Shown piece after piece: positions 1 through 5,242 of a stretch of DNA of 6,188 nucleotides (positions are counted from its first letter, which is position 1; the number at the start of each line of letters is the position of its first letter). Origin of the DNA: Spirochaetaceae bacterium (GTDB lineage Bacteria; Spirochaetota; Spirochaetia; Treponematales; Breznakiellaceae). A program made the translations under genes and the position numbers. The stretch covers positions 1 through 6,188 of the forward strand of contig JAIRNN010000102.1 of assembly GCA_031257995.1 (NCBI GenBank). The letters are read 5' to 3'. The notes under the pieces were generated by a model. The model saw only the letters and a program-made list of their open reading frames with translations, did not search any database and had not been told where the DNA came from.

Positions 1-127
1 GATGGAGAAAGAAGTATCCGCGTGGAACACCATACGGAACGAAAAGGCACGGACCATAGACTGGCGTTTTACTGCCGCCGATGCCCGGATAAAGCTTAAG
101 AGACTTTATCCACAGTCCCATAGTTGA
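1..127 (+). CDS. IS630-family transposase, C-terminal fragment (5' end outside window)
   Basis: An open frame enters from the left edge (first full codon at 2) and ends at TGA 125-127. The 41 visible residues include WNTIRNEKARTIDW followed by FTAADARIKLKRLYPQ. This matches the characteristic tail of IS630/Tc1-mariner-type DDE transposases, where a Trp-Arg-Phe-Thr stretch is followed by a D-A-R-I-K-L-K-R-L-Y-P block. These enzymes cut and paste the element at TA-containing targets. The catalytic DDE residues would lie upstream, so I cannot say whether the copy is active. The stop codon is only 7 bases from the stop of the convergent lipoprotein gene, so the element's right end must lie within or very near that gene's 3' end. 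The first ATG (2-4) is not taken as a start because the fragment is clearly the tail of a longer protein. Confidence 0.82.
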   Translation, partial: MEKEVSAWNTIRNEKARTIDWRFTAADARIKLKRLYPQSHS

Positions 128-134
128 CTGCCTA

Positions 135-633
135 CTAGCATTTTTCATCATCTACTCTTTTAAACCACCCTGACACGGACTTGGTTGTACCCATCCACGT
201 TGTTATATCCGAAGGACCCGGCCGCTCTATCTCGTCGCCCGCAGGCGTAAGGTTTGCGAAAACCGCATTCGCCTCGTTACCGCTATAAAAGTTAATCGAG
301 GACGCGCCGTAATGGAGGATCAGTGCCTCGATAGACTGGAGCTTGGCATTGGTACCGGCTGCCTTTTGCACCGTGTACGGTACCGCTATCATTGTTCGTC
401 CAGCCGGAAAAATCTGCCGCGACATCATAGGTGAGTGTCGTAATTGTCCCGTCGTAGGTTACGCGAGGTGTGAAAACGATGATTCCGGGCGGTATTCCAG
501 CCATAAGGCTTACGGTTTTGCTACTGGGAGAGGCTGTGGACGGCTCCAAAGCACACGACAACAGATTCCCCCCCAATCCAACGAACGAGGCCAACACGAT
601 CCCTAAGACCGCTTTTGCCATCTTTTTTATCAT
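135..633 (-). pseudogene. Putative secreted lipoprotein, frameshifted and possibly 3'-truncated by an IS
   Basis: The gene starts at ATG 633-631 with a good ribosome binding site (GAGGAG, 641-646, 7-base spacing). The N-terminus reads MIKKMAKAVLGIVLASFVGL and continues to L-L-S-C at residues 24-27: a lysine-rich start, a hydrophobic core and a spirochaete-type lipobox, so an exported lipoprotein anchored at Cys27. The frame reads sensibly through DFSGWTNND (residues 74-82), then degenerates and stops at 292. From base 386 another frame continues as AVPYTVQKAAGTNAKL and runs to TAG at 135-137 with normal protein composition. Skipping base 387 joins the two into about 165 residues. I do not recognise the family. 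The frameshift could be a real mutation or a sequencing error. The C-terminus (…GWFKRVDDEKC) ends next to the IS630 transposase gene, so the original gene may have been longer. The upstream promoter is close to consensus, so the locus is probably still transcribed. Confidence 0.68.
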
Positions 634-671
634 ACATTCACTCCTCAAATAAAATTAAGATGATGGAATAT

Positions 672-700
672 ATTTTACTATGTTTATAAATTTGTGTCAA
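672..700 (-). promoter_or_regulatory. Sigma-70 promoter for the lipoprotein gene
   Basis: On the minus strand, TTGACA (700-695) is followed after exactly 17 bases by TAAAAT (677-672). This is a perfect -35 and a five-of-six -10 match. The expected transcript start is near 665, giving a leader of about 30 bases that carries the GAGGAG ribosome binding site ahead of the ATG at 633. Confidence 0.8.
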
Positions 701-960
701 GCGGGGATATGAAAAAAAAACGAATTACCTTTAACGAAGGCAAGAATAGAACCCACGGGCCTTCATACAGACACGAACGGACAGCCTTCATACTCCGCTT
801 AAATTCGGGTAAAACACAGGTAAAATCAACACTCGCGAAGCAAAAGGCGAGTTTTGTTCGTGTGAAAGCACGTTAATATTTCTGGAACAATCTCAAAAAT
901 CAAAGTACGACACGCCCTGTTCGAGTGGGGGATCTTCGATCCCTTGTGGTTATTCTGTGG
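701..960. other. Gene-free intergenic DNA with several short hairpins
   Basis: No open frame here has convincing protein composition or a ribosome binding site. Inverted repeats seen are GAAGGC (736-741) with GCCTTC (759-764); CGAA-g-CAAAA (836-845) with TTTTGTTCG (852-860); CGTG (859-862) with CACG (869-872) around a TGAAAG loop; and GGGATC (929-934) with GATCCC (938-943) around TTC. None is followed by a clear U-tract, so they are not simple terminators. Function unknown. Confidence 0.5.
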
Positions 961-972
961 GTCAAGTTTAAC

Positions 973-990
973 ACCGGAGCAGGGGATTCG
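973..990 (-). repeat. Partial duplicate of the tRNA-Ser 3' end (att-like)
   Basis: ACCGGAGCAGGGGATTCG here repeats the sequence at 1151-1170, which covers the T-loop, the 3' acceptor strand and the discriminator base of tRNA-Ser. The only difference is two fewer G in the G-run, and the orientation is the same. The rest of the tRNA is absent. Duplicated tRNA 3' ends are typical of att sites left by tyrosine-recombinase integration into tRNA genes. Only about 160 bases separate the two copies and no integrase is visible, so a decayed scar or a simple local duplication is possible. Confidence 0.55.
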
Positions 991-1000
991 GCTTCCAGTC

Positions 1001-1120
1001 GCAAACGTCCTGTTTGCTCCCTCCAGCCTTAGCTTGCTTTGCAAGCACGGTTTTTGCTAAAACGCCTTCCCTGGCGTTTTGCCTTAAAAAATCTTCCGCA
1101 CTGCTCAGATTTTTTCAGGC
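1001..1120. repeat. Cluster of four consecutive hairpins downstream of tRNA-Ser
   Basis: Four inverted repeats follow one another. They are GCAAAC/GTTTGC (1001-1006, 1012-1017; loop GTCCT); GCTTGC/GCAAGC (1032-1037, 1041-1046; loop TTT); AAAACGCC/GGCGTTTT (1059-1066, 1073-1080; loop TTCCCT); and AAAAAATCT/AGATTTTTT (1086-1094, 1107-1115). The last is extended past one mismatch by GCCT/AGGC to a 40-base hairpin (1081-1120). On the minus strand this block lies directly downstream of the tRNA. The GGCGTTTT arm (read on the minus strand) or the long A/T-rich stem could end the tRNA transcript, but neither has a long U-tract. Four in a row is more than termination needs. Confidence 0.7.
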
Positions 1121-1152
1121 CGCGCAAACCCTTCGAATTTTCCCTGCTTTAC

Positions 1153-1237
1153 CGGAGCAGGGGGGATTCGAACCCCCGGAACCTTTCAGTTCAACGGTTT
1201 TCAAGACCGCCTCCTTAAACCGCTCGGACACCGCTCC
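1153..1237 (-). tRNA. tRNA-Ser (anticodon UGA)
   Basis: The 85-base reverse complement folds as a class II tRNA. The acceptor strand is GGAGCGG (1237-1231) against CTGCTCC (1160-1154) with one G-U pair, and the discriminator is G at 1153. The anticodon arm is GCGGT-CTTGAAA-ACCGT, giving anticodon TGA. A serine-type extra arm follows, then a T-arm GGGGG-TTCGAAT-CCCCC. The D-region carries the usual CCGAGCGGTTTAAGGAGGCGG pattern. A G discriminator and long variable arm are serine identity features; this tRNA reads UCA and related UCN codons. The 3' CCA is not encoded (GTA follows) and must be added enzymatically. The gene begins 20 bases after the flaA terminator's A-tract, leaving only a short A/T-rich stretch for a promoter of its own. 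Confidence 0.96.
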
Positions 1238-1257
1238 TTGATATAAAGACAAAAATG

Positions 1258-1297
1258 GAATAAATAAAAAAAACCCCGTCCATATAGACGGGGTTTT
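1258..1297 (-). terminator. Intrinsic terminator of the flaA operon
   Basis: The stem pairs AAAACCCCGTC (1270-1280) with GACGGGGTTTT (1287-1297) around a six-base loop CATATA. On the minus strand the stem is followed by a run of eight U (1273-1266) and more A/U-rich sequence. It begins 10 bases after the stop of the downstream flaA gene. The T4 on the plus strand may give weak termination in the other direction. Confidence 0.92.
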
Positions 1298-1306
1298 AGG
1301 TGCCGC

Positions 1307-2032
1307 CTACCAATCGTCGTTGGGATCGTCTGGTTCCCGTGAGGTTTCGGCAAAGAGGTCGGTTGTGGCGCGAAGATCGTCCAGATAGATGAAATAGGTA
1401 CCGTAGGCTTCCATCGGATCAACGTCAATGCGGAAACCGGCAATGCGAATACCGCCCGCGAGGCTGGTGAAGTGCAGGTCGCGCTGAACAATGCCCTGCC
1501 TGCCGTAATCCGGCTGAGGCGGAATCGCGACAGTCAGCTTTTTCCAGCCCTGAAAGTTCAGTTGGCCGACTTCCAGTTCAAAATAACGGCCCATCGCGTC
1601 CTGAATCAGCAGAACAAGCGTGTGGTTGTAGTTACGCCCGGCGACCCATACCGAAACGGTCTTGGTGATGCCTTCAATCGGAATCGGCCACTGCGGATAG
1701 AGGAAAATACTCGTGTCACCCCGGCGGAGAAAATCAACCCTCGCGCCGAACACCTTGGTGTCGGGAATATCCAACCCCTCTTCTTCAGGAACCGGCGTCT
1801 TATCGGAAGGCCCGCCAGGGAACAAACGGCTCGTCACAAAACCCGCGTCTGCGGAAAGAGACGCGCTCCACGTTCCGTCTATTTCAAATTTTTCGACGGA
1901 AACCTCTTTGAGTTCCTCGTTATCGGCATTGCCCTGTATCCGGTCCGCTTCGGGCGTTCCTACCTCCTGCGCGGAAAGAAACGCCGCAACAGCCAAAAAT
2001 AAAACCGTACTTATATAAGTATAACGCTTCAT
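1307..2032 (-). CDS. flaA: FlaA-family flagellar filament outer layer (sheath) protein, second gene of tandem pair
   Basis: Predicted 241-residue secreted protein. FlaA proteins coat the FlaB core of spirochaete periplasmic flagella and affect filament stiffness and cell shape. Residues 1-22 (MKRYTYISTVLFLAVAAFLS then AQ) form a signal peptide, probably cleaved near Ala21-Gln22. Family signatures are VSVWVAGRNYNHTL (126-139), the GRYFELEVGQLNFQGWKKL block (148-166), AIPPQ (169-173), and FRIDVDP (200-206) with YFIYLDDLRATTD (213-225). These align with the same blocks in the neighbouring paralogue. The C-terminus ends in an acidic, Pro-rich tail (SREPDDPNDDW). I chose the ATG at 2032, not 2038: AAGGAGG (2046-2040) is 7 bases from the former but only 1 from the latter. 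Treponema pallidum also has adjacent flaA2-type genes, which supports the assignment. The exact paralogue name cannot be set from sequence alone. Confidence 0.9.
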   Translation of the reverse strand: MKRYTYISTVLFLAVAAFLSAQEVGTPEADRIQGNADNEELKEVSVEKFEIDGTWSASLSADAGFVTSRLFPGGPSDKTPVPEEEGLDIPDTKVFGARVDFLRRGDTSIFLYPQWPIPIEGITKTVSVWVAGRNYNHTLVLLIQDAMGRYFELEVGQLNFQGWKKLTVAIPPQPDYGRQGIVQRDLHFTSLAGGIRIAGFRIDVDPMEAYGTYFIYLDDLRATTDLFAETSREPDDPNDDW

Positions 2033-2039
2033 GTTCATA

Positions 2040-2046
2040 CCTCCTT
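2040..2046 (-). promoter_or_regulatory. Strong ribosome binding site overlapping the upstream stop codon
   Basis: AAGGAGG on the minus strand shares its first two bases with the TAA stop (2047-2045) of the upstream flaA gene. It sits 7 bases before the ATG at 2032. Overlap of stop and Shine-Dalgarno allows a terminating ribosome to restart on the second gene, which fits stoichiometric production of the pair. It also decides the start codon between two in-frame ATGs. Confidence 0.8.
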
Positions 2047-2776
2047 ATTGTTGATTAACGCCCGCCCACAGCTCTTGCGCCTTCTCTGCATCCGCGAGAT
2101 CGTCACCGTCAAACCTCGTTGTAAAGGTATCACTCAACACCTTGAGATGATCGAGGTAAAGATAGAAATTATTCACCCGTTCATACGGATCCGTCCAGAG
2201 TCTGAATTTCACGAAGCTCGACGAGCCGTTGCTTCTGACGGGCAAAGTACGTTCGGACATCGGGAAATTGGGCGGTATCGCCGTTTGGAGATTTTTCCAC
2301 CCCAAGAAATTCAAGCTGCCCATCTCTAGCCGATGGATCATACCCTGGTAGTCGCGCAGATAGACTTCCAATTGGTAGTTAAGGTTGGAACCCCAAACCC
2401 ACACGTCCACATACTGGACAAATCCCCACAACGGTATTTCGACCGCGCCGCCTTCAGGGTTATCTTTACTGACCGGGTAAATGTCAATCCAGTTGTGCCC
2501 CCGACGCTGAAACTGACCGTTAAGACCAAAAGCCTGTTTTCCCTCAGCATCCGCCGCCGTACGATGCAACGCCTGCGGATAAACCGGGAACAGGCCGTAA
2601 TCCTTCTTGGATGCGTATTTGATACCGTCCGTTATCCACTCGTAAGACGAATCACCGTCAAAACTTTCGACGACAACCGATTCGAGAGCAACGGTGTTGG
2701 CATCCGCAAACAACGGCACTACCGACAGACACACGAAAAAAATCAGGCTTGCGATTAGAACTCCGCCCTTTTTCAT
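2045..2776 (-). CDS. flaA: FlaA-family flagellar filament outer layer (sheath) protein, first gene of tandem pair
   Basis: Predicted 243-residue exported sheath protein of the periplasmic flagellum. The signal peptide covers about residues 1-24 (MKKGGVLIASLIFFVCLSVV then PLFA|DA); Cys17 lies inside the hydrophobic core and is not a lipobox. The mature region opens with VVVESFDGDSSYEW (34-47), a typical FlaA start. It continues with WGFVQYVDVWVWGSNLNYQL (117-136), EVYLRDYQGMIHRLEMGSLN (137-156), FLGWKNLQTAIPPNFP (157-172), FRLWTDPYE (191-199) and FYLYLDHLKVLSD (204-216). It ends with RFDGDDLADAEKAQELW (221-237). The D-x-W-x-W-G and G-S-L-N-F-x-G-W-K-N-L blocks are the clearest family marks. 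The ribosome binding site AAAGGAG is at 2792-2786, 9 bases from the ATG. It leads an operon with the paralogue 12 bases downstream, under a consensus sigma-70 promoter. FlaA periplasmic-flagellar genes are commonly sigma-70 dependent; that is family knowledge, and the promoter here agrees. Confidence 0.93.
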   Translation of the reverse strand: MKKGGVLIASLIFFVCLSVVPLFADANTVALESVVVESFDGDSSYEWITDGIKYASKKDYGLFPVYPQALHRTAADAEGKQAFGLNGQFQRRGHNWIDIYPVSKDNPEGGAVEIPLWGFVQYVDVWVWGSNLNYQLEVYLRDYQGMIHRLEMGSLNFLGWKNLQTAIPPNFPMSERTLPVRSNGSSSFVKFRLWTDPYERVNNFYLYLDHLKVLSDTFTTRFDGDDLADAEKAQELWAGVNQQ

Positions 2777-2838
2777 TTATTCTTTCTCCTTTCCAATCAT
2801 ATCATGATCGACAAGACAATATCAATAGTTTAAACAGT

Positions 2839-2867
2839 ATTATACATGATGCTATAAAACTTGTCAA
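2839..2867 (-). promoter_or_regulatory. Perfect-consensus sigma-70 promoter of the flaA operon
   Basis: On the minus strand, TTGACA (2867-2862) and TATAAT (2844-2839) are both perfect matches, with a 17-base spacer. Transcription should start near 2832, giving a leader of about 55 bases before the ATG at 2776. The leader is A/T-rich and shows no sigma-28 motif. This predicts very strong, housekeeping-type expression, as expected for an abundant structural protein. Confidence 0.92.
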
Positions 2868-2931
2868 ACCCTTTTATCATTTTAGGCGCATTTTTTTCAG
2901 AATGTACCCGAATATGCTCGAATTCGTTTAT

Positions 2932-3183
2932 GGAGGGGAAAGTCTTCCCCTTCGCTCCAGCCCGCCGCCCGCAAGCGGACTTAGGGGCTTACGCTATCCC
3001 CCTCTTCAAAGGACGCGGTCCCGAGCTCCGCCCCTAAAACCCCATCCCGCTATCCCCCTCAGCGGGACAAACCATACAGTGCATGGTTTTGTGGGCGCAC
3101 CCCAAGCGTCCATAGACGGACGCATTACTGAGTGCGCCCCGGCCCGGAAGTCCGAAACAGGTGTTGAGGACTGTAGGGACACC
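2932..3183. repeat. Densely structured inverted-repeat block between the flaA operon and the rlmB operon
   Basis: About 250 G/C-rich bases built almost entirely of inverted repeats. They are GGGGAA/TTCCCC (2935-2940, 2945-2950); TTAGGGGC/GCCCCTAA (2981-2988, 3030-3037) enclosing GGAC/GTCC (3011-3014, 3018-3021); CCCGCT/AGCGGG (3046-3051, 3061-3066); AAACCAT/ATGGTTT (3069-3075, 3083-3089); GGGCGCAC/GTGCGCCC (3093-3100, 3132-3139) enclosing GCGTCC/GGACGC (3106-3111, 3118-3123); and GGTGT/ACACC (3160-3164, 3179-3183). A 13-base direct repeat CGCTATCCCCCTC occurs at 2992-3004 and 3048-3060. Open frames crossing it have the low-complexity composition of translated repeats and no ribosome binding site. 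It may be a degenerate mobile repeat or encode a structured RNA; the sequence does not decide. Confidence 0.65.
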
Positions 3184-3307
3184 CCCACAACGCCCCCATC
3201 ACAACCCAAGCCGCACAACAAAATTCATCACCCCTTATCATTCTTCTATCGGTCTTTTTTACCCTTGACTGTAGCACTTTCGGACAAAATCACCTCAAAA
3301 CCACGCT
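3184..3307. other. Unstructured 3' flank of the binding-protein-like gene
   Basis: This stretch of about 120 bases follows the TGA of the minus-strand gene at 3308. I see no gene and no classical terminator in it. If the operon terminates here it must do so Rho-dependently or at one of the hairpins in the adjacent block. Confidence 0.4.
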
Positions 3308-4204
3308 TCAGGACCCCTCTCCCGTTGAAGACAAAGGCCGCTCCGCCCGAACGGCGGCTTGCAAAGCTTTGAGATCGGATCCAACGCGGACGCGTTTCGT
3401 GAGCACCCGCGCCTGAGCGGTGAGCGGCGCAGCATTTTTTGCCGCTTGCCCAGCGACCGCCGGAAGGGAATCGTCAAACACGACCGTTACCCCGTTAGGC
3501 GTATACTCCGGGTCCAGCCATGAAAAAAGAATCATCGGGACATCCATCTGTTCCGCCAGCAGATTCACGTTGACCGCCGAAAGCAGTACGGCACAACCGA
3601 TGTCCGTCTGCGAAGCGGTTTCGCTATAACGGTAAAAAAACGGCGTTTTGGTATACCCCGCCGCAACCAGCCCCTCCCGCAACATAGCCCGGTAAGCATT
3701 CGACAAACTGTCCTGATAGTACACCACGACACTGCCGTCTTTCGCCAAGATCGCCGCGCACATCCCCGCCCGGTAAAGATCGGTTTCCCGGTCGATCCGC
3801 AGGGATTCGGCGCGGCCGATATTCACCCCCCCGCCCTCTCCGCCGTCAACCACCACGGTACGGGTCTTGTCCGCTAAACTCGCCTCCCCAGCTGCCGCCG
3901 CATAACGATCCGCGCCCTCCAGATACCGCTCCGGAAACAACGCGAGGAAAGGCTGCTTTGCCGCCGCGTTTACCACAAGCTCCGCAGAGTCCTGGCCGGC
4001 TTCCTCGGACACCACGGCAAACACCACTCGGCGGAAGAGTATCGCGGAGAGGATATACCGCCTTGTATCCGCCCGCTTCTGCCCGTACAGTTCGAGAAAA
4101 GCACCGTCAGTAACGATGACCACCGGAGGCCGCGCCAGAAAAAAAAGCCCGGCGCCTCCCAAAACAGCCATAAACACCACGAGAAAGATCCGCCGTTTTT
4201 TCAT
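3308..4204 (-). CDS. Exported or membrane-anchored protein, periplasmic-binding-protein-like; function unknown
   Basis: Predicted 298-residue protein. MKKRRIFLVVFMAVLGGAGL and the following FFLA form a positively charged start plus a hydrophobic helix (about 6-24). It has no lipobox Cys and could be a cleaved signal or an N-terminal anchor. The body alternates hydrophobic strands and helices as in periplasmic binding proteins: PPVVIVTDGAFLELYG (26-41), RRVVFAVVSEEAG (58-70), KTRTVVVDGG (113-122), the helix DLYRAGMCAAILAKDGSVVV (142-161), YRAMLREGLVAAGY (171-184), then DVPMILFSWLDPEYTPNGVT (221-240) and VFDDSLP (242-248). The central pattern, a YRAG(x)nAA-helix followed by a strand and a second G-L-x-A-A-G-Y helix, recalls basic-membrane-protein/sugar-binding type-1 folds. 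The family call is inference from this layout. No permease or ATPase is adjacent, so it may be a lone receptor. Its ATG overlaps the rlmB stop as ATGA (4204-4201), without a clear ribosome binding site, implying translational coupling. Confidence 0.8.
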   Translation of the reverse strand: MKKRRIFLVVFMAVLGGAGLFFLARPPVVIVTDGAFLELYGQKRADTRRYILSAILFRRVVFAVVSEEAGQDSAELVVNAAAKQPFLALFPERYLEGADRYAAAAGEASLADKTRTVVVDGGEGGGVNIGRAESLRIDRETDLYRAGMCAAILAKDGSVVVYYQDSLSNAYRAMLREGLVAAGYTKTPFFYRYSETASQTDIGCAVLLSAVNVNLLAEQMDVPMILFSWLDPEYTPNGVTVVFDDSLPAVAGQAAKNAAPLTAQARVLTKRVRVGSDLKALQAAVRAERPLSSTGEGS

Positions 4205-4929
4205 CCGGCAGCCCTTTGCCGCGCGATTTCGTACAATATAACACCCGCCGCCACCGACACGTTGAGACTGTCGATGCGGCCCTTCGACGGAATCGAGACA
4301 ATACCGTCGCAGGAAGACTTGAGCAGACGGGAAAGGCCGGAACCTTCCCCGCCCATGATCACCGCGACCCGCCCGCGCAACTTCTTTTTATAGACCGGCT
4401 CGCCGTTCATGTCCGCTCCGTAAACCCAGAAGTCCGAATCTTTCAGTGCCTCTACCGCGCGGGGCAGATTTGCCGCCTCCGCCGTTTGCACCCACGAGGA
4501 TGCGCCGGCCGATGTCCGTTCCACCACGTCGGCATGTTTCGCCGCCCGCCGGTTCCGCGTGATCACCAGATCCGCCCCAAAGTGGTCGCAACTGCGGAGA
4601 ATCGCCCCATAGTTGTGCGGGTCGGTCACCTCGTCCAATATCACAACCAGCGCGTTTTGCCGCTTGCCCAGAGCCTCCAAAAACGTCTCCAGGCTCGTCT
4701 CCACCCCGGAAGCGCCTTCATCATCCGTTTCCAGCGCGATCCCCCGGTGCCCCGGTGCCAGCCGGTCAAGTTCCGCCTGTCCCACCCGGTCGGTACGAAT
4801 CCTATGCTCGACAGCAAGCGCGGCAATCTCCCGCGTGCGCGGCCCCGCCTTCGCCACCAGCAACGGCCCCCGCGCCCTGCCTGCCTTGATACGTTCCTCT
4901 ATCGCATGAAACCCGGTGATATACGCCAT
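4201..4929 (-). CDS. rlmB: 23S rRNA (guanosine-2'-O-)-methyltransferase RlmB / TrmH-family SPOUT enzyme
   Basis: Predicted 242-residue SPOUT (SpoU/TrmH) enzyme; RlmB methylates the 2'-OH of a conserved guanosine (Gm2251 in E. coli) in the peptidyl-transferase P-loop of 23S rRNA, using S-adenosylmethionine. Numbering from the ATG at 4929, the N-terminal substrate-binding domain starts AYITGFHAIEERI (2-14), matching the Y/I-x-G-x-H-A-V/I opening of RlmB. The catalytic domain carries motif 1 DEVTDPHNYGAILRS (99-113, with the N-x-G-A-x-x-R core), motif 2 IMGGEGSGL (191-199) and motif 3 SIPSKGRIDSLNVSVAAG (212-229), which form the trefoil-knot cofactor site. An in-frame ATG at 4962 would add 11 residues. 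I prefer 4929 from family length and alignment, but neither start has a convincing ribosome binding site. It is the first gene of a two-gene unit, overlapping the next by 4 bases. Confidence 0.92.
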   Translation of the reverse strand: MAYITGFHAIEERIKAGRARGPLLVAKAGPRTREIAALAVEHRIRTDRVGQAELDRLAPGHRGIALETDDEGASGVETSLETFLEALGKRQNALVVILDEVTDPHNYGAILRSCDHFGADLVITRNRRAAKHADVVERTSAGASSWVQTAEAANLPRAVEALKDSDFWVYGADMNGEPVYKKKLRGRVAVIMGGEGSGLSRLLKSSCDGIVSIPSKGRIDSLNVSVAAGVILYEIARQRAAG

Positions 4930-5038
4930 ACCGGTCAGTATACCGGATTCACGCCTTTCCATAAAGCCGGGGCCGAATCACGGCGGAGTAAAACGGGGCT
5001 ACTCACGGTACTATTTACTGTGGCAGCGTGTCGTGAGG

Positions 5039-5071
5039 CCGGAGAGCCGCTGCCTATGGGCGGCTCTCCGG
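5039..5071. repeat. Perfect 12-bp stem hairpin in the divergent intergenic gap
   Basis: CCGGAGAGCCGC (5039-5050) pairs perfectly with GCGGCTCTCCGG (5060-5071) around the loop TGCCTATGG. Neither side has a U-tract, so it is not a canonical intrinsic terminator. It lies 110 bases upstream of rlmB and 171 bases upstream of the IS1 remnant. It could be a leader structure of the rlmB transcript or a repeat element. Confidence 0.75.
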
Positions 5072-5242
5072 CACAATTAATAGAGGCAGTTTCAAAACTA
5101 CGATTTTTCACCTTTTTCGCACTTTTTTCACGTTAGACTAAAGCAGTACGGCCGGTAACCGCATATATATGTACGGGTAATGTGCTAGACTTATTATTAT
5201 AAAAGCGGATAAATAAAGCGAAAACTGTATGATGGGGAAGAT
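5072..5242. other. A/T-rich gap upstream of the IS1 remnant, possible left IS end
   Basis: There is no gene here. It contains AGTTT/AAACT (near 5090-5100), several short T-runs, and a 10-bp perfect palindrome CATATATATG (5162-5171). GGTAATGTGC beginning at 5176 resembles the GGT-nnTG opening of IS1-type terminal inverted repeats and is a candidate left end of the IS1 copy. No matching right end is visible because the element's 3' side has been lost. TATAAA-like sequence at about 5197-5203 could serve the transposase, with no good -35. Confidence 0.35.

Noticed and set aside
694..876. 60-codon plus-strand open frame downstream of the lipoprotein promoter
   Set aside because: Lys/Arg-rich low-information composition, no ribosome binding site, and it crosses hairpins.
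927..1000. A second complete tRNA gene
   Set aside because: Only the 3' T-loop and acceptor-like part is present; no D-arm, anticodon arm or matching 5' acceptor strand could be found.
2777..2838. Riboswitch in the flaA leader
   Set aside because: The leader is only about 55 bases, A/T-rich, and shows no stable stem set or known aptamer motif.
3006..3221. Minus-strand open frame of 71 codons
   Set aside because: It consists of the hairpin block translated; Gly/Arg-rich, no ribosome binding site, no recognisable domain.
2749..3372. Long plus-strand open frame of 207 codons across the repeat block
   Set aside because: It runs antisense over the flaA 5' end, promoter and leader. It also has Pro/Arg/Ser-rich composition typical of translated repeats and no ribosome binding site.
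4216..5136. 306-codon plus-strand open frame
   Set aside because: It is antisense to rlmB, whose SPOUT motifs are clear; the frame is a by-product of G/C-rich codon use.
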